Notes under the pieces: generated by a model
Database searches by the model: none
Seen by the model: only the letters and a program-made list of their open reading frames with translations
Told to the model about the DNA's origin: nothing
Part shown: positions 34,277 through 41,710 of the stretch, piece after piece
Layout of the letters: the number at the start of each line of letters is the position of its first letter
Position numbering within the stretch: the stretch's first letter is position 1
Source of the DNA: an uncultured Bacteroidales bacterium
GTDB lineage: Bacteria > Bacteroidota > Bacteroidia > Bacteroidales > UBA932
Direction: 5' to 3'
Assembly (NCBI GenBank): GCA_944323245.1
Contig: CALURT010000023.1
Coordinates: 1-41,710, forward strand
DNA length: 41,710 nt
Position numbers and translations under genes: made by a program

Positions 34277-34283
34277 CTTAACA

Positions 34284-34333
34284 GATTCCGAAATTTTAGA
34301 ACGGTTTTTCCGGATTCCGAAATTTTAGAACGG
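34284..34333. repeat. 21-bp direct repeat of the sulfatase 3' end
   Basis: 34284-34304 and 34313-34333 are identical. The second copy covers the last codons and stop of the sulfatase gene (minus strand), so the end of the gene is duplicated with a 29-base period just downstream. Confidence 0.85.
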
Positions 34334-35716
34334 ATTCTGAGGACCGGCAAAATCGTAGAATGTACCGTAATCCCCCTTTCTCGGTATGTCCGTCTCATTA
34401 GGAGTCCACGCAGGAAGACCGTCCAATATGCCCTGAAGTTTCTCCCTCAAGGCCTCTTCTTCTGCAGTACCAGAGCCTGCAGCTATCGGATTCTGCTCCA
34501 AAGGATCGTTTTCGGCATCATAGAAACGCCCGTCGTCATACAGTTTGTAACGCGCCGTCCTTGCAATCCTTGCCGTATTTTCCGTCTTGGCCGCAGGCCA
34601 GAGAGGATTGAAGTGGCAGATGGTATATTCCCTTTCCAACGGCGTCTCCCCGCAGATTTCCGGATACAGTGAAATACCGTCGGTATCCCATTCTTCAGGC
34701 ACTTCCACACCCATTGCATCGGCAAACGTAGGCATGAAATCCACCAAATCCACCAATCTTCCGCTCCGCCTTGCCGGCAAAGTCCTGTCACCGTAAGTGA
34801 TTATAAGAGGAACGTTGGTCCCGCAATCCAATGTGGCGCCCTTGCCTCCGCGGATGAACGAACCGTCCTGCATTTCAGACAATATTCTCGTGGAAGTACC
34901 GTTGTCACCGACGAATATGAGAATCGTATTGTCCCAGAGACCCTCTTCCTTCAATTTGTCAACAAGTCCTCCTACCTGCTTGTCCATATACCTTACCATG
35001 TCAGGGAAATTGGCGGTATTGGAAGTGAAACGCCCGTTGTAATCCGTATCCCATGAGTCCGAATCAGGGGTCGGAGTATGCGGAGTATGCACGAGCGGCA
35101 TGGTATAATAGAGGAAAAACGGACGGTCGCTGTCCTTCCTGTCCTCAAGATATTCGAACACCCTTTCCTGGAAATAGTCGGGGCCGTACAGGGTGAATTC
35201 ATAATGTCCCATATCGTCCACATAACTGTTGGCGTAACGTTCGGTATAGGTACCCATCGTAGAAGGGGAAAATTCCTTGTACATCTCCAACTGGTTGAGA
35301 CACCAGTAGTCAAAGCCGAACTGCTCCGGCAGTTCCCTCGAACGTCCGAGCTGCCATTTTCCTATCATGGCCGTATCGTAACCGGCAGCCTTGGCGAGAT
35401 GTGCGAAAGTATGCTCGTCCGGATTCATGTATCCGAAAGCGACATAGTTCTTGTAGCTGAACTTGCCGGTCATCACCTGCACCCGGCTCGGACTGCTGAG
35501 CGGCAGCGAGTGCATGTTTTCGTAAACTATTCCTTCTTCCGCCATTCTGTTCAGGTTCGGAGTCCCGTAAGTACCCCCGTAAACATCCAGACACTCGGCG
35601 CCGAGATCGTCGGCAAGGACAAACACTATGTTCGGGTTCTGCCGAGAGTCCGGAGAACAGCCCGGAAGACACCCTAACGGCAGCAGGCCGCAGGCATAAA
35701 ACAATCTTGCATTCAT
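34325..35716 (-). CDS. S-type sulfatase, lipoprotein
   Basis: With the start at 35716 the protein is 463 residues and begins with a lipoprotein signal (Cys20 in CLPGC). Sulfatase features are NIVFVLADDLG (metal-binding Asp pair), the modification motif LSSPSRVQVMTG with Ser in place of Cys, GKWQLGRS, and IFVGDNGTS near the middle. The Ser is converted to formylglycine by an anaerobic sulfatase-maturing enzyme, not encoded here. Substrate cannot be read from the sequence; it lies away from the pectin locus. I reject the longer frame to 35863 because it crosses the promoter pair. Promoter at 35745-35775. Confidence 0.9.
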   Translation of the reverse strand: MNARLFYACGLLPLGCLPGCSPDSRQNPNIVFVLADDLGAECLDVYGGTYGTPNLNRMAEEGIVYENMHSLPLSSPSRVQVMTGKFSYKNYVAFGYMNPDEHTFAHLAKAAGYDTAMIGKWQLGRSRELPEQFGFDYWCLNQLEMYKEFSPSTMGTYTERYANSYVDDMGHYEFTLYGPDYFQERVFEYLEDRKDSDRPFFLYYTMPLVHTPHTPTPDSDSWDTDYNGRFTSNTANFPDMVRYMDKQVGGLVDKLKEEGLWDNTILIFVGDNGTSTRILSEMQDGSFIRGGKGATLDCGTNVPLIITYGDRTLPARRSGRLVDLVDFMPTFADAMGVEVPEEWDTDGISLYPEICGETPLEREYTICHFNPLWPAAKTENTARIARTARYKLYDDGRFYDAENDPLEQNPIAAGSGTAEEEALREKLQGILDGLPAWTPNETDIPRKGDYGTFYDFAGPQNPF

Positions 35717-35744
35717 AATTGTGGTGTGGTTTGGTGTAGTCCTA

Positions 35745-35775
35745 CAAAGATACAAGTAATTTTTCATAAAACAAA
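35745..35775 (-). promoter_or_regulatory. Promoter of the sulfatase gene
   Basis: On the minus strand TTTG (35772-35775), 19 bases, TATCTTTG (35745-35752). It is divergent from the rpsO promoter and shares with it the palindrome ACAAATATTTGT at 35771-35782. Confidence 0.8.
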
Positions 35776-35777
35776 TA

Positions 35778-35808
35778 TTTGTATAATCGGAATTTATGAA
35801 TATCTTTG
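35778..35808 (+). promoter_or_regulatory. Promoter of rpsO
   Basis: TTTG (35778-35781), 19 bases, TATCTTTG (35801-35808). The rpsO ATG follows after about 66 bases. The leader may carry a site for feedback by S15, but I cannot identify one. Confidence 0.8.
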
Positions 35809-35874
35809 CATCCGCAAAAATCCGGAAAGGGATTTTGCATCGGTTTTTTATTATTAACATCAATCTTTTTGCAA

Positions 35875-36150
35875 ATGGCTGAATATTTACAGGCTGAAAA
35901 GAAGCAAGAGATTTTCGCGAAGTACGGAAAGTCTAATAAGGACACCGGCTCTCCTGAGAGTCAAGTTGCTCTATTTTCCTACCGTATCGCTCATCTTACC
36001 GAGCACATGAAGAACAACAAGAAGGATTATTCCACCCGTCGTTCTCTTTTGAGGCTCGTAGGTAAGAGACGCCGCGTCCTTGACTATCTCAAGGAAGTCG
36101 ACATCGAGAGATACAGAAATATCGTCAAGGAGCTTGGCCTCCGTCGATAA
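35875..36150 (+). CDS. rpsO: 30S ribosomal protein S15
   Basis: A 91-residue S15, beginning [18 protein letters not shown]. Family landmarks are [24 protein letters not shown], the basic [18 protein letters not shown] and the C-terminal [12 protein letters not shown]. It binds 16S rRNA and helps assemble the small subunit platform. I start at 35875 since the upstream extension in the same frame overlaps the promoter. A terminator follows before pnp, keeping the usual rpsO-pnp order. Confidence 0.97.
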   Translation: MAEYLQAEKKQEIFAKYGKSNKDTGSPESQVALFSYRIAHLTEHMKNNKKDYSTRRSLLRLVGKRRRVLDYLKEVDIERYRNIVKELGLRR

Positions 36151-36169
36151 ACATAGTCAGGAAAAGCAG

Positions 36170-36204
36170 AAGAGGGTGATAAAGGGATTTTTCACCCTCT
36201 TTTG
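36170..36204 (+). terminator. Terminator after rpsO
   Basis: AAGAGGGTGA (36170-36179) pairs with TCACCCTCTT (36192-36201) and runs into TTTT, about 20 bases after the rpsO stop. The next 139 bases to pnp hold no gene and no clear promoter box. Confidence 0.8.
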
Positions 36205-36343
36205 GCGTTGAAAAGACTCCCGGACCGGCTAACAAAACATCAGGCCGCGGCCGTGTCCCGGAACAACATATACGAAGCAGTTATAAGGAAAAAAGTAGTA
36301 TTAATCAACTCCCAATAGGGGGAGGCGGACTGAAAGAATTTTC

Positions 36344-38635
36344 ATGAACATTATCAACAAAAAAATCGAATTGTCCGACGGTAGGACAATTGAAATCGAA
36401 ACCGGAAAATTGGCCAAACAGGCAGACGGTTCCGTAGTAGTCAGAATGGGGGGCACCATGCTCCTTGCGTGCGTTACTTGCGCAAAAGATGCAAAAGAGG
36501 ATGTGGATTTCATGCCGCTGCAGGTGGATTACAAGGAAAAATTCGCCTCTGCAGGAAGATTCCCGGGAGGATTCATGAAGAGGGAGGGAAAGGCCTCTGA
36601 CTCCGAGATTCTCACGGCAAGACTTGTAGACAGGGCATTGAGACCTTTGTTCCCTGAAGATTTCCACGCAGAAGTATATGTTACCATCAATCTTATTTCA
36701 GCCGAAAAGGACATACAGCCGGATGCACTTGCAGGACTTGCCGCATCCGCAGCACTCGCTGTAAGCGACATTCCGTTCGGAGGACCGATTTCGGAAGTAA
36801 GAGTCGCAAGAATCAACGGTGAATTCAAGATCAACCCGAATTTCAGCGAGATGGAGAATGCCGACCTCGACATCATGGTTGCAGCAACCTACGACAACAT
36901 CATGATGGTGGAAGGCGAAATGAAGGAAGTCAGCGAAGCCGAAATGCTCGCAGCCATCAAATTCGCCCACGAGGAAATCAAGAAACACTGCAAGGTCCAG
37001 ATGGAACTTACGGAAGAGACCGGAAAGACCCAGAAAAGGGCATACTGCCATGAGGAAAACGACGAGGAACTCCGCAAGGCAGTAGAGGCTTTCTGCTATG
37101 ACAGATGCTACGCCATTGCCAAGTCCGGCTCTGCAAAACACGAAAGAAGCGATGCTTTCGACGCTTTGAAGGAAGAATTCTACCAGACACTCCCTGAGGA
37201 AGACAGGGAAGCCAAGAAGATGATGGTGGAAAGATATTACCACGCTGTCGAAAAAGCAGCCATGAGAAACCTGATTCTCGATGAAGGAATACGTCTTGAC
37301 GGCCGTTCGTCGACTCAGATCCGTCCTATCTGGTGCGAAACGGATTACCTCCCATGCGCACACGGCTCCGCAATCTTCACCCGCGGAGAGACACAGTCGC
37401 TGTCTACCGTAACTCTCGGCACCAAATTGGACATGAAGGAATTGGACGAGGTATTGGTACAGAAAACGGAGCAGTTCGTGCTTCATTACAACTTCCCTCC
37501 GTTCGCTACCGGAGAAGCCAAGGCCCAGAGGGGTGTGGGACGCCGTGAAATCGGACATGGAAACCTTGCATGGAGAGCATTGAAGCCTATGGTTCCGCTT
37601 GCTCCGGAAAATCCGTACGCCGTACGCGTTGTTTCCGACATTCTCGAATCCAACGGTTCTTCATCCATGGCTACCGTATGTGCAGGCTGTCTTGCACTCA
37701 TGGACGCAGGTGTGAAAATCAAGAAGCCTGTTGCAGGTATTGCAATGGGACTCATCACCGACGAGAAGAACCCTAACGACAGATATGCCATCCTTAGCGA
37801 TATTCTCGGTGACGAAGACCATCTCGGAGACATGGACTTCAAGGTGACAGGTACGAAAGACGGCATTACCGCCACCCAGATGGATATTAAGGTGGACGGA
37901 CTTTCATACGAAGTGCTCGAAAAGGCATTGGAACAGGCACGCCAGGGCAGGCTGCACATCATGGGCGAAATGATGAAATGCATCAGCGAACCTCGTGCCG
38001 ACTACAAGCCGTTCGTACCTCGCATCATCCAGATCACGATACCTGGCGACTGCATCGGAGCCGTTATCGGCAAGGGCGGAGAAGTCATCCAGAAAATCCA
38101 GAGAGAGACCGGCACCACGATTACCATCAACGAAGAAAACGGTCAGGGTATCGTGGACATCTTCGGCGAGAGCAAGGATGCAATGGACAAGGCCCTCGAG
38201 TGGATCAACGGTATCTGCGCAGTGCCTGAGGTAGGTGCGATATATCACGGAAAAGTCGTATCCATACTCGAATTCGGCGCCTTCGTGGAAATCCTTCCGG
38301 GCAAAGAGGGACTGCTCCACATATCCGAACTCGACTGGGGCAAGACCGACAAGGTGGAAGACGTAGTGAACATCGGTGACGAAGTGGATGTGAAACTTCT
38401 TGAAATCGATGAGAAGACAGGAAAGATGAGACTTTCCCGCAAGGCTCTGATAGAAAAGCCGGAAGGCTACGTAGAACCGGAAAGGAGGCCTCGTCAGGGC
38501 GGCGCAGTCCGCCGTGACGACCGCAAAAGCGGCAGCGGGCGGAACGACAGGAGGAGTGGAGAACGCAGAGGCCGTGCGCCAAGGCGTGACAACGGTGACA
38601 ACACTCCGAAAAACAATGATCCGGAAATGTTCTAA
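36344..38635 (+). CDS. pnp: Polyribonucleotide nucleotidyltransferase (PNPase)
   Basis: A 763-residue exoribonuclease that degrades RNA from the 3' end using phosphate. It has two RNase PH domains (about 10-145 and 325-465) around an all-helical linker, a KH domain with [13 protein letters not shown] (about 575) and an S1 domain (about 630-695, [20 protein letters not shown]). Conserved [14 protein letters not shown] and [10 protein letters not shown] regions support activity. The C-terminal tail of about 60 residues is rich in Arg, Gly and Asp, a probable RNA-binding or interaction tail that makes it slightly longer than usual. Confidence 0.97.
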   Translation: MNIINKKIELSDGRTIEIETGKLAKQADGSVVVRMGGTMLLACVTCAKDAKEDVDFMPLQVDYKEKFASAGRFPGGFMKREGKASDSEILTARLVDRALRPLFPEDFHAEVYVTINLISAEKDIQPDALAGLAASAALAVSDIPFGGPISEVRVARINGEFKINPNFSEMENADLDIMVAATYDNIMMVEGEMKEVSEAEMLAAIKFAHEEIKKHCKVQMELTEETGKTQKRAYCHEENDEELRKAVEAFCYDRCYAIAKSGSAKHERSDAFDALKEEFYQTLPEEDREAKKMMVERYYHAVEKAAMRNLILDEGIRLDGRSSTQIRPIWCETDYLPCAHGSAIFTRGETQSLSTVTLGTKLDMKELDEVLVQKTEQFVLHYNFPPFATGEAKAQRGVGRREIGHGNLAWRALKPMVPLAPENPYAVRVVSDILESNGSSSMATVCAGCLALMDAGVKIKKPVAGIAMGLITDEKNPNDRYAILSDILGDEDHLGDMDFKVTGTKDGITATQMDIKVDGLSYEVLEKALEQARQGRLHIMGEMMKCISEPRADYKPFVPRIIQITIPGDCIGAVIGKGGEVIQKIQRETGTTITINEENGQGIVDIFGESKDAMDKALEWINGICAVPEVGAIYHGKVVSILEFGAFVEILPGKEGLLHISELDWGKTDKVEDVVNIGDEVDVKLLEIDEKTGKMRLSRKALIEKPEGYVEPERRPRQGGAVRRDDRKSGSGRNDRRSGERRGRAPRRDNGDNTPKNNDPEMF

Positions 38636-38656
38636 AGAATAACCGTCACAAAAACT

Positions 38657-38705
38657 TAAGGATGAATTTCCAATATTTTAACAGGAGATTCATCCTTATT
38701 TTTTT
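38657..38705 (+). terminator. Terminator after pnp
   Basis: TAAGGATGAAT (38657-38667) pairs with ATTCATCCTTA (38688-38698), followed by a run of T. The T run leads directly into the -7 box of the next gene. Confidence 0.85.
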
Positions 38706-38712
38706 ATCTTTG
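38705..38712 (+). promoter_or_regulatory. -7 element of the alkaline phosphatase gene
   Basis: TATCTTTG begins at the end of the pnp terminator T run and lies 23 bases before the ATG at 38736. The upstream region where a -33 box would lie is inside the terminator hairpin, and no TTTG is seen there. Confidence 0.6.
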
Positions 38713-38735
38713 CCCGGCAAAATATTCTTTACGTA

Positions 38736-40655
38736 ATGGCAAGGTTTTTCATTTCATTTCTCTCCGCAGCCGTACTGGGATGCGGAATACTCTCTGCACA
38801 GGACATCATAGTAATTCATTCGACAGACGATTTCAAACAGGTCGTCCCGTTCTATGCGGGATACATGCAGGATGTCTCGTCTTTCGAAGCTGATGTCCGT
38901 ATGGACGGCAAAAGGCTCGTCATCGCCGACGACAGCGGCAGAACAGTGGAAGAAACCTATGTAAAACCGATTGTACGCCTGTTTTCCGACAATGGAGGGA
39001 AAGCCTACAAGGATTCGGAAAAACTCATCCAGATAGTTTTCGACATCAAGGGTCAGAACGCGGACAAGACGGTAAGGGCAATCGAGGAACTTCTGTCTGA
39101 ATATCCTGAAGTTTTCGACCCTGAAGAAAACAAATATGCCGCCCTTACTCTGATTGCCGGCAATATTCCGTCACCGGAGCATTTCGGGGACTATAAGGAT
39201 TTCATCAGATTCGAAACCGGTCCGGACGTCAGACTTTCCGAAGAGTGTGCGGACAGAGTCGGCGTCATCGGCTGCAATTTCAGGAATCTGTCGTCATGGA
39301 CAGGCAAAGGCTCCATGAAGCCAGAGGAAGAAAAACTCGTGATGAAAGCGATAGCGGACGCCCACAGGGCCGGCAAACCGATCCGGTTCATCGGTGCTCC
39401 GGACAATACCACAGCATGGAACAGGCTGAACTACCTCGGTGCTGACATAATCTGTACGGAAGACCTTGAAGGATGCACACGGTTTTTCGCCGACTCGAAC
39501 GGGCAGGAATTCAGGTTGTCCTCCGAGACCCGCGGTGACTTCGTTGCCAAGGTGAAGTTCTTGGACAAGGCTACCCAGGATTTCGAAGGATTCAACGCTG
39601 CTGCCACCAATCTGAGCCGCCCTGTGCCGACATACATGCCGGAATACGACTTTCCGGATACGGCAAAGGTCAGGAACGTAATCCTGATGATAGGTGACGG
39701 AATGGGAATCCCGCAGGCATACGCCGCATATACCGTAAACGGGGGCCTGACCATGTTCAACATGGACAAGACGGCTTTTGTCAAGACCAATTCCAAAAAC
39801 AGATATACCACCGATTCCGCAGGAGCGGGCAGTTCCATTGCCACTGGCACGCAGAACTCGAACGGACGCATATCCATGAGCGACGACGGAGTGCCATATA
39901 CTTCCATTACCGAGATTCTTACGGCCAACGGCATACCTTGCGGCGTAGTCTCTCTCGGAAACATAGTGGACGCAACTCCTGCAGCATTCTATGCACATGC
40001 AAGTGACAGGGATGCAATGTATGAAATCTCGGAATGCCTCACGGACGGACATGTCACTTTCGTATGCGGCAGCGACCACAGGGCATTCATCGAAAGGCCT
40101 GACAGCGTGAATCTCTATGACGTCCTCAAGTCACAGTACCGGATTACCGACTGCACGGACGACATCGACCTGAACGGATGCAAGGAAATATGCATAGACG
40201 ACAGGATGGGCAAGTTCGCCACCGAGGAAACCATTGACTATCTCGCTGAAATAACTGACAAATCGCTGAAAAAGATGGATGCTGCAAGCGATTCCACCGG
40301 ATTCTTCATAATGATAGAAGGTGCCAAGATAGATTACGCAGGACATGCCAAATTCCTGCCGGGCTCCATCATGGAGACCCTCAGTTTCGACCTTGCAATA
40401 GCTGAAGCCCTCAGGTTCGCCGATGAAAACGGCGAGACCCTCGTCATAGTGACCGCAGACCATGAAACAGGAGGTCTGGCCCTCGTGGACGGGGATCCGA
40501 ACGAACACTACGTGGCAGGCAGATACATGACCGAAGACCATACTCCGATGATGGTCCCTCTTTTCGCCTACGGACCTGGAGCGGAAAACTTCACCGGCGT
40601 CTATCAGAACACCGAAATTTTCCACAAAATCCTCAAGGCCATTTACGGGGACTGA
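38736..40655 (+). CDS. Alkaline phosphatase with N-terminal PLC/GDPD-like domain
   Basis: The 639-residue exported protein has a signal peptide (about 1-21). The C-terminal part (about 310-635) is an alkaline phosphatase: metal-binding MIGDGMG, nucleophile Ser in TTDSAGAGSS, IEGAKIDYAGHA and TADHETGG. The N-terminal part (about 24-290) resembles the TIM-barrel phospholipase C / glycerophosphodiesterase-like domain of Bacteroidetes, keeping EAD (SFEADVRMDG) and FDIKG. The usual HAHND start is HSTDD and the AHD motif is ADD, so this half may be inactive. The protein probably scavenges phosphate in the periplasm. Domain naming of the N-terminal half is tentative. Confidence 0.85.
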   Translation: MARFFISFLSAAVLGCGILSAQDIIVIHSTDDFKQVVPFYAGYMQDVSSFEADVRMDGKRLVIADDSGRTVEETYVKPIVRLFSDNGGKAYKDSEKLIQIVFDIKGQNADKTVRAIEELLSEYPEVFDPEENKYAALTLIAGNIPSPEHFGDYKDFIRFETGPDVRLSEECADRVGVIGCNFRNLSSWTGKGSMKPEEEKLVMKAIADAHRAGKPIRFIGAPDNTTAWNRLNYLGADIICTEDLEGCTRFFADSNGQEFRLSSETRGDFVAKVKFLDKATQDFEGFNAAATNLSRPVPTYMPEYDFPDTAKVRNVILMIGDGMGIPQAYAAYTVNGGLTMFNMDKTAFVKTNSKNRYTTDSAGAGSSIATGTQNSNGRISMSDDGVPYTSITEILTANGIPCGVVSLGNIVDATPAAFYAHASDRDAMYEISECLTDGHVTFVCGSDHRAFIERPDSVNLYDVLKSQYRITDCTDDIDLNGCKEICIDDRMGKFATEETIDYLAEITDKSLKKMDAASDSTGFFIMIEGAKIDYAGHAKFLPGSIMETLSFDLAIAEALRFADENGETLVIVTADHETGGLALVDGDPNEHYVAGRYMTEDHTPMMVPLFAYGPGAENFTGVYQNTEIFHKILKAIYGD

Positions 40656-41600
40656 TCAGTCTTCAAGCATTTTCTTGAAGTCGAGCGGAGCAGGGACGAA
40701 TCCCAATTCCTTGGCAGCCTTGTCGGTATAATAGAAATTGTTGATCCTCAGCATGGCAAGGGTCGGTGAGGACATGTCGGTGACTACGCCTATCGCAGCG
40801 AGGAAGTCGCCCAGTTTGCCGGCAACGACCGTAATCCAGCCCGGTATAGGTATAAAGAGAGGCTTGCGGCCCAAGTCTGCCGCTGCACGCTTGAACAACT
40901 GCTTATACGAAAGATTTTCTCCTGTAATCAGGTAATTCTCCCCGCTTCTGCCGTACTGCATGGCCAAGACCATTCCCTTGGCGGCTTCGGCCACATCGAG
41001 GACAGATTTTCCTCCCGGAGGACAGAATACAACCGGCGATTTCCTGACCATGTTGAAAAGCCTGTTGGCTCCTTTCGCCGTACCGTAACGTCCTGCCATG
41101 AAAGTCGGATTGGTTATCACGAGTCTGATGTCGTCCCTGTATTTCATAATGGTCTTCTCGCTTTCAGACTTACTGAGAGCGTAGTTCGACTTCGTGAAAG
41201 GATAGACCATCGGAGCACCTTCAGCCTTGCCGAATCCTATGGTATTGGCCGTACTTACATCCACAAATGTCCCGACACCAAGAGAGATTGCCGTTTTTAC
41301 CAAATTCTCGGTGGCAACGACATTCACCTCCCTGAATTTCGAATAATCCCTTTCGGACTGGGAAGTCATCGCCGCACAATGTATGACGGCATCGCAGCCC
41401 GTCATAACGGGAGACATTGCCTGAGAATCCTTGAAATCACACTCGACGAGTTCTAAAGAGGGTGACTGCGGTCCCCTATAGGAGGACTTGCGGCGGACTG
41501 TGCCGCGGACCTTATATCCCTGCGAAAGCAGGACATCGATGACATTGGATGCCAACATGCCGTTGGCTCCGGTCACCAATACTGTCTGTATCTTTTCCAT
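40656..41600 (-). CDS. NAD-dependent epimerase/dehydratase family protein
   Basis: With the start at 41600 (MEKIQTVLVTGANGMLA) the protein is 314 residues. It is an extended short-chain dehydrogenase: Rossmann motif TGANGMLASN, then DVSTANTIGFG, and a YALSKSESEK segment carrying the Tyr-x-x-x-Lys pair. The C-terminal part binds the substrate, which cannot be identified; relatives include dihydroflavonol reductase-like and sugar-nucleotide enzymes. The upstream extension in frame lies over the promoter. Its stop codon directly abuts the stop of the convergent phosphatase gene, with no base between them. Confidence 0.85.
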   Translation of the reverse strand: MEKIQTVLVTGANGMLASNVIDVLLSQGYKVRGTVRRKSSYRGPQSPSLELVECDFKDSQAMSPVMTGCDAVIHCAAMTSQSERDYSKFREVNVVATENLVKTAISLGVGTFVDVSTANTIGFGKAEGAPMVYPFTKSNYALSKSESEKTIMKYRDDIRLVITNPTFMAGRYGTAKGANRLFNMVRKSPVVFCPPGGKSVLDVAEAAKGMVLAMQYGRSGENYLITGENLSYKQLFKRAAADLGRKPLFIPIPGWITVVAGKLGDFLAAIGVVTDMSSPTLAMLRINNFYYTDKAAKELGFVPAPLDFKKMLED

Positions 41601-41627
41601 ATAAACACTTCCGATAAATAATATCGG

Positions 41628-41635
41628 CAAAGATA
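41628..41635 (-). promoter_or_regulatory. -7 element of the epimerase gene
   Basis: TATCTTTG on the minus strand, 27 bases before the chosen start, placed just after the terminator of the rRNA operon. A degenerate TTTC lies at about -33 (41654-41657), inside the terminator stem. Confidence 0.6.
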
Positions 41636-41637
41636 AC

Positions 41638-41678
41638 AAAAAAAGGGACGGGTGAAATCGATTTTCATCCGTCCCTTT
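41638..41678 (-). terminator. Terminator of the rRNA operon
   Basis: A 16-bp stem (41642-41657 with 41663-41678, one G-T pair) is followed on the minus strand by seven T (41644-41638). It comes just after the 5S rRNA 3' end. Confidence 0.85.
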
Positions 41679-41687
41679 GTAGCAAAA

Positions 41688-41710
41688 GCGGCAGCTACCT
41701 ACTCTTCCAC
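41688..41710 (-). rRNA. 5S rRNA, 3' end only
   Basis: On the minus strand the bases read GTGGAAGAGTAGGTAGCTGC and then CGC, the conserved 3' strand of 5S rRNA. The rest lies beyond the right edge. Its exact 3' end is uncertain by a few bases. An rRNA operon therefore enters the window from the right. Confidence 0.85.

Noticed and set aside
35450..35530. Sulfatase active-site Cys apparently missing
   Set aside because: Ser in the SSPSR motif is the normal S-type variant, activated by an anaerobic maturase; it is not a defect.
35717..35863. Longer sulfatase N terminus
   Set aside because: It would read through the sulfatase and rpsO promoters; the lipoprotein signal starts cleanly at 35716.

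Overview
The window looks like chromosomal DNA from a Bacteroidales bacterium of roughly balanced base composition. The evidence is a SusC/SusD pair, a hybrid two-component regulator, an S-type sulfatase, and many promoters with the Bacteroidetes -7 element TAnnTTTG (here often TATCTTTG), several with TTTG exactly 19 bases upstream. I cannot name the genus from the sequence alone. A carbohydrate-rich gut-type lifestyle is inferred from gene content.

Left edge (1-717): the 3' part of a tRNA-Gly, a cross-shaped inverted-repeat element, a second copy of the tRNA 3' end, and a HicB-like antitoxin gene broken by one extra G. Then comes a large minus-strand pectin utilization locus (718-24642), read right to left. 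It holds GH28 polygalacturonase, a CE12-CE8 double esterase, a hybrid two-component sensor/regulator, a GH105-PL1 fusion, a second PL1 pectate lyase, SusC, SusD and a large surface lipoprotein. A separately promoted kduI-kduD-DUF4861 operon follows. A divergent alpha/beta hydrolase, probably an accessory esterase, sits at 24771-25913. Read together, esterases remove methyl and acetyl groups, PL1 and GH28 cut the galacturonan backbone, SusCD imports oligomers, GH105 releases unsaturated uronate, and KduI/KduD turn it into 2-keto-3-deoxygluconate. The KDG kinase and aldolase are not in the window.

Middle (25908-33987): housekeeping genes: cardiolipin synthase, miaB, a LEA14-like lipoprotein, a SPOR protein, rpoN, upp and radC. 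Between rpoN and upp sits an AT-rich YhcG/DUF1016 nuclease gene, bracketed by a near-perfect 39-bp direct repeat of the 3' end of upp. This looks like a one-gene insertion that restored the end of its target gene. It is the most interesting object in the window.

Right (33988-41710): a hairpin-rich intergenic region, an S-type sulfatase, rpsO, pnp, an alkaline phosphatase with an unusual N-terminal domain, an NAD-dependent epimerase, and the terminator and 3' end of a 5S rRNA on the minus strand, so an rRNA operon enters from the right edge.

A short dispersed repeat family (palindromic, with GTCAT/ATGAC ends) occurs three times. Two copies lie in frame inside genes, each just after a signal peptide.
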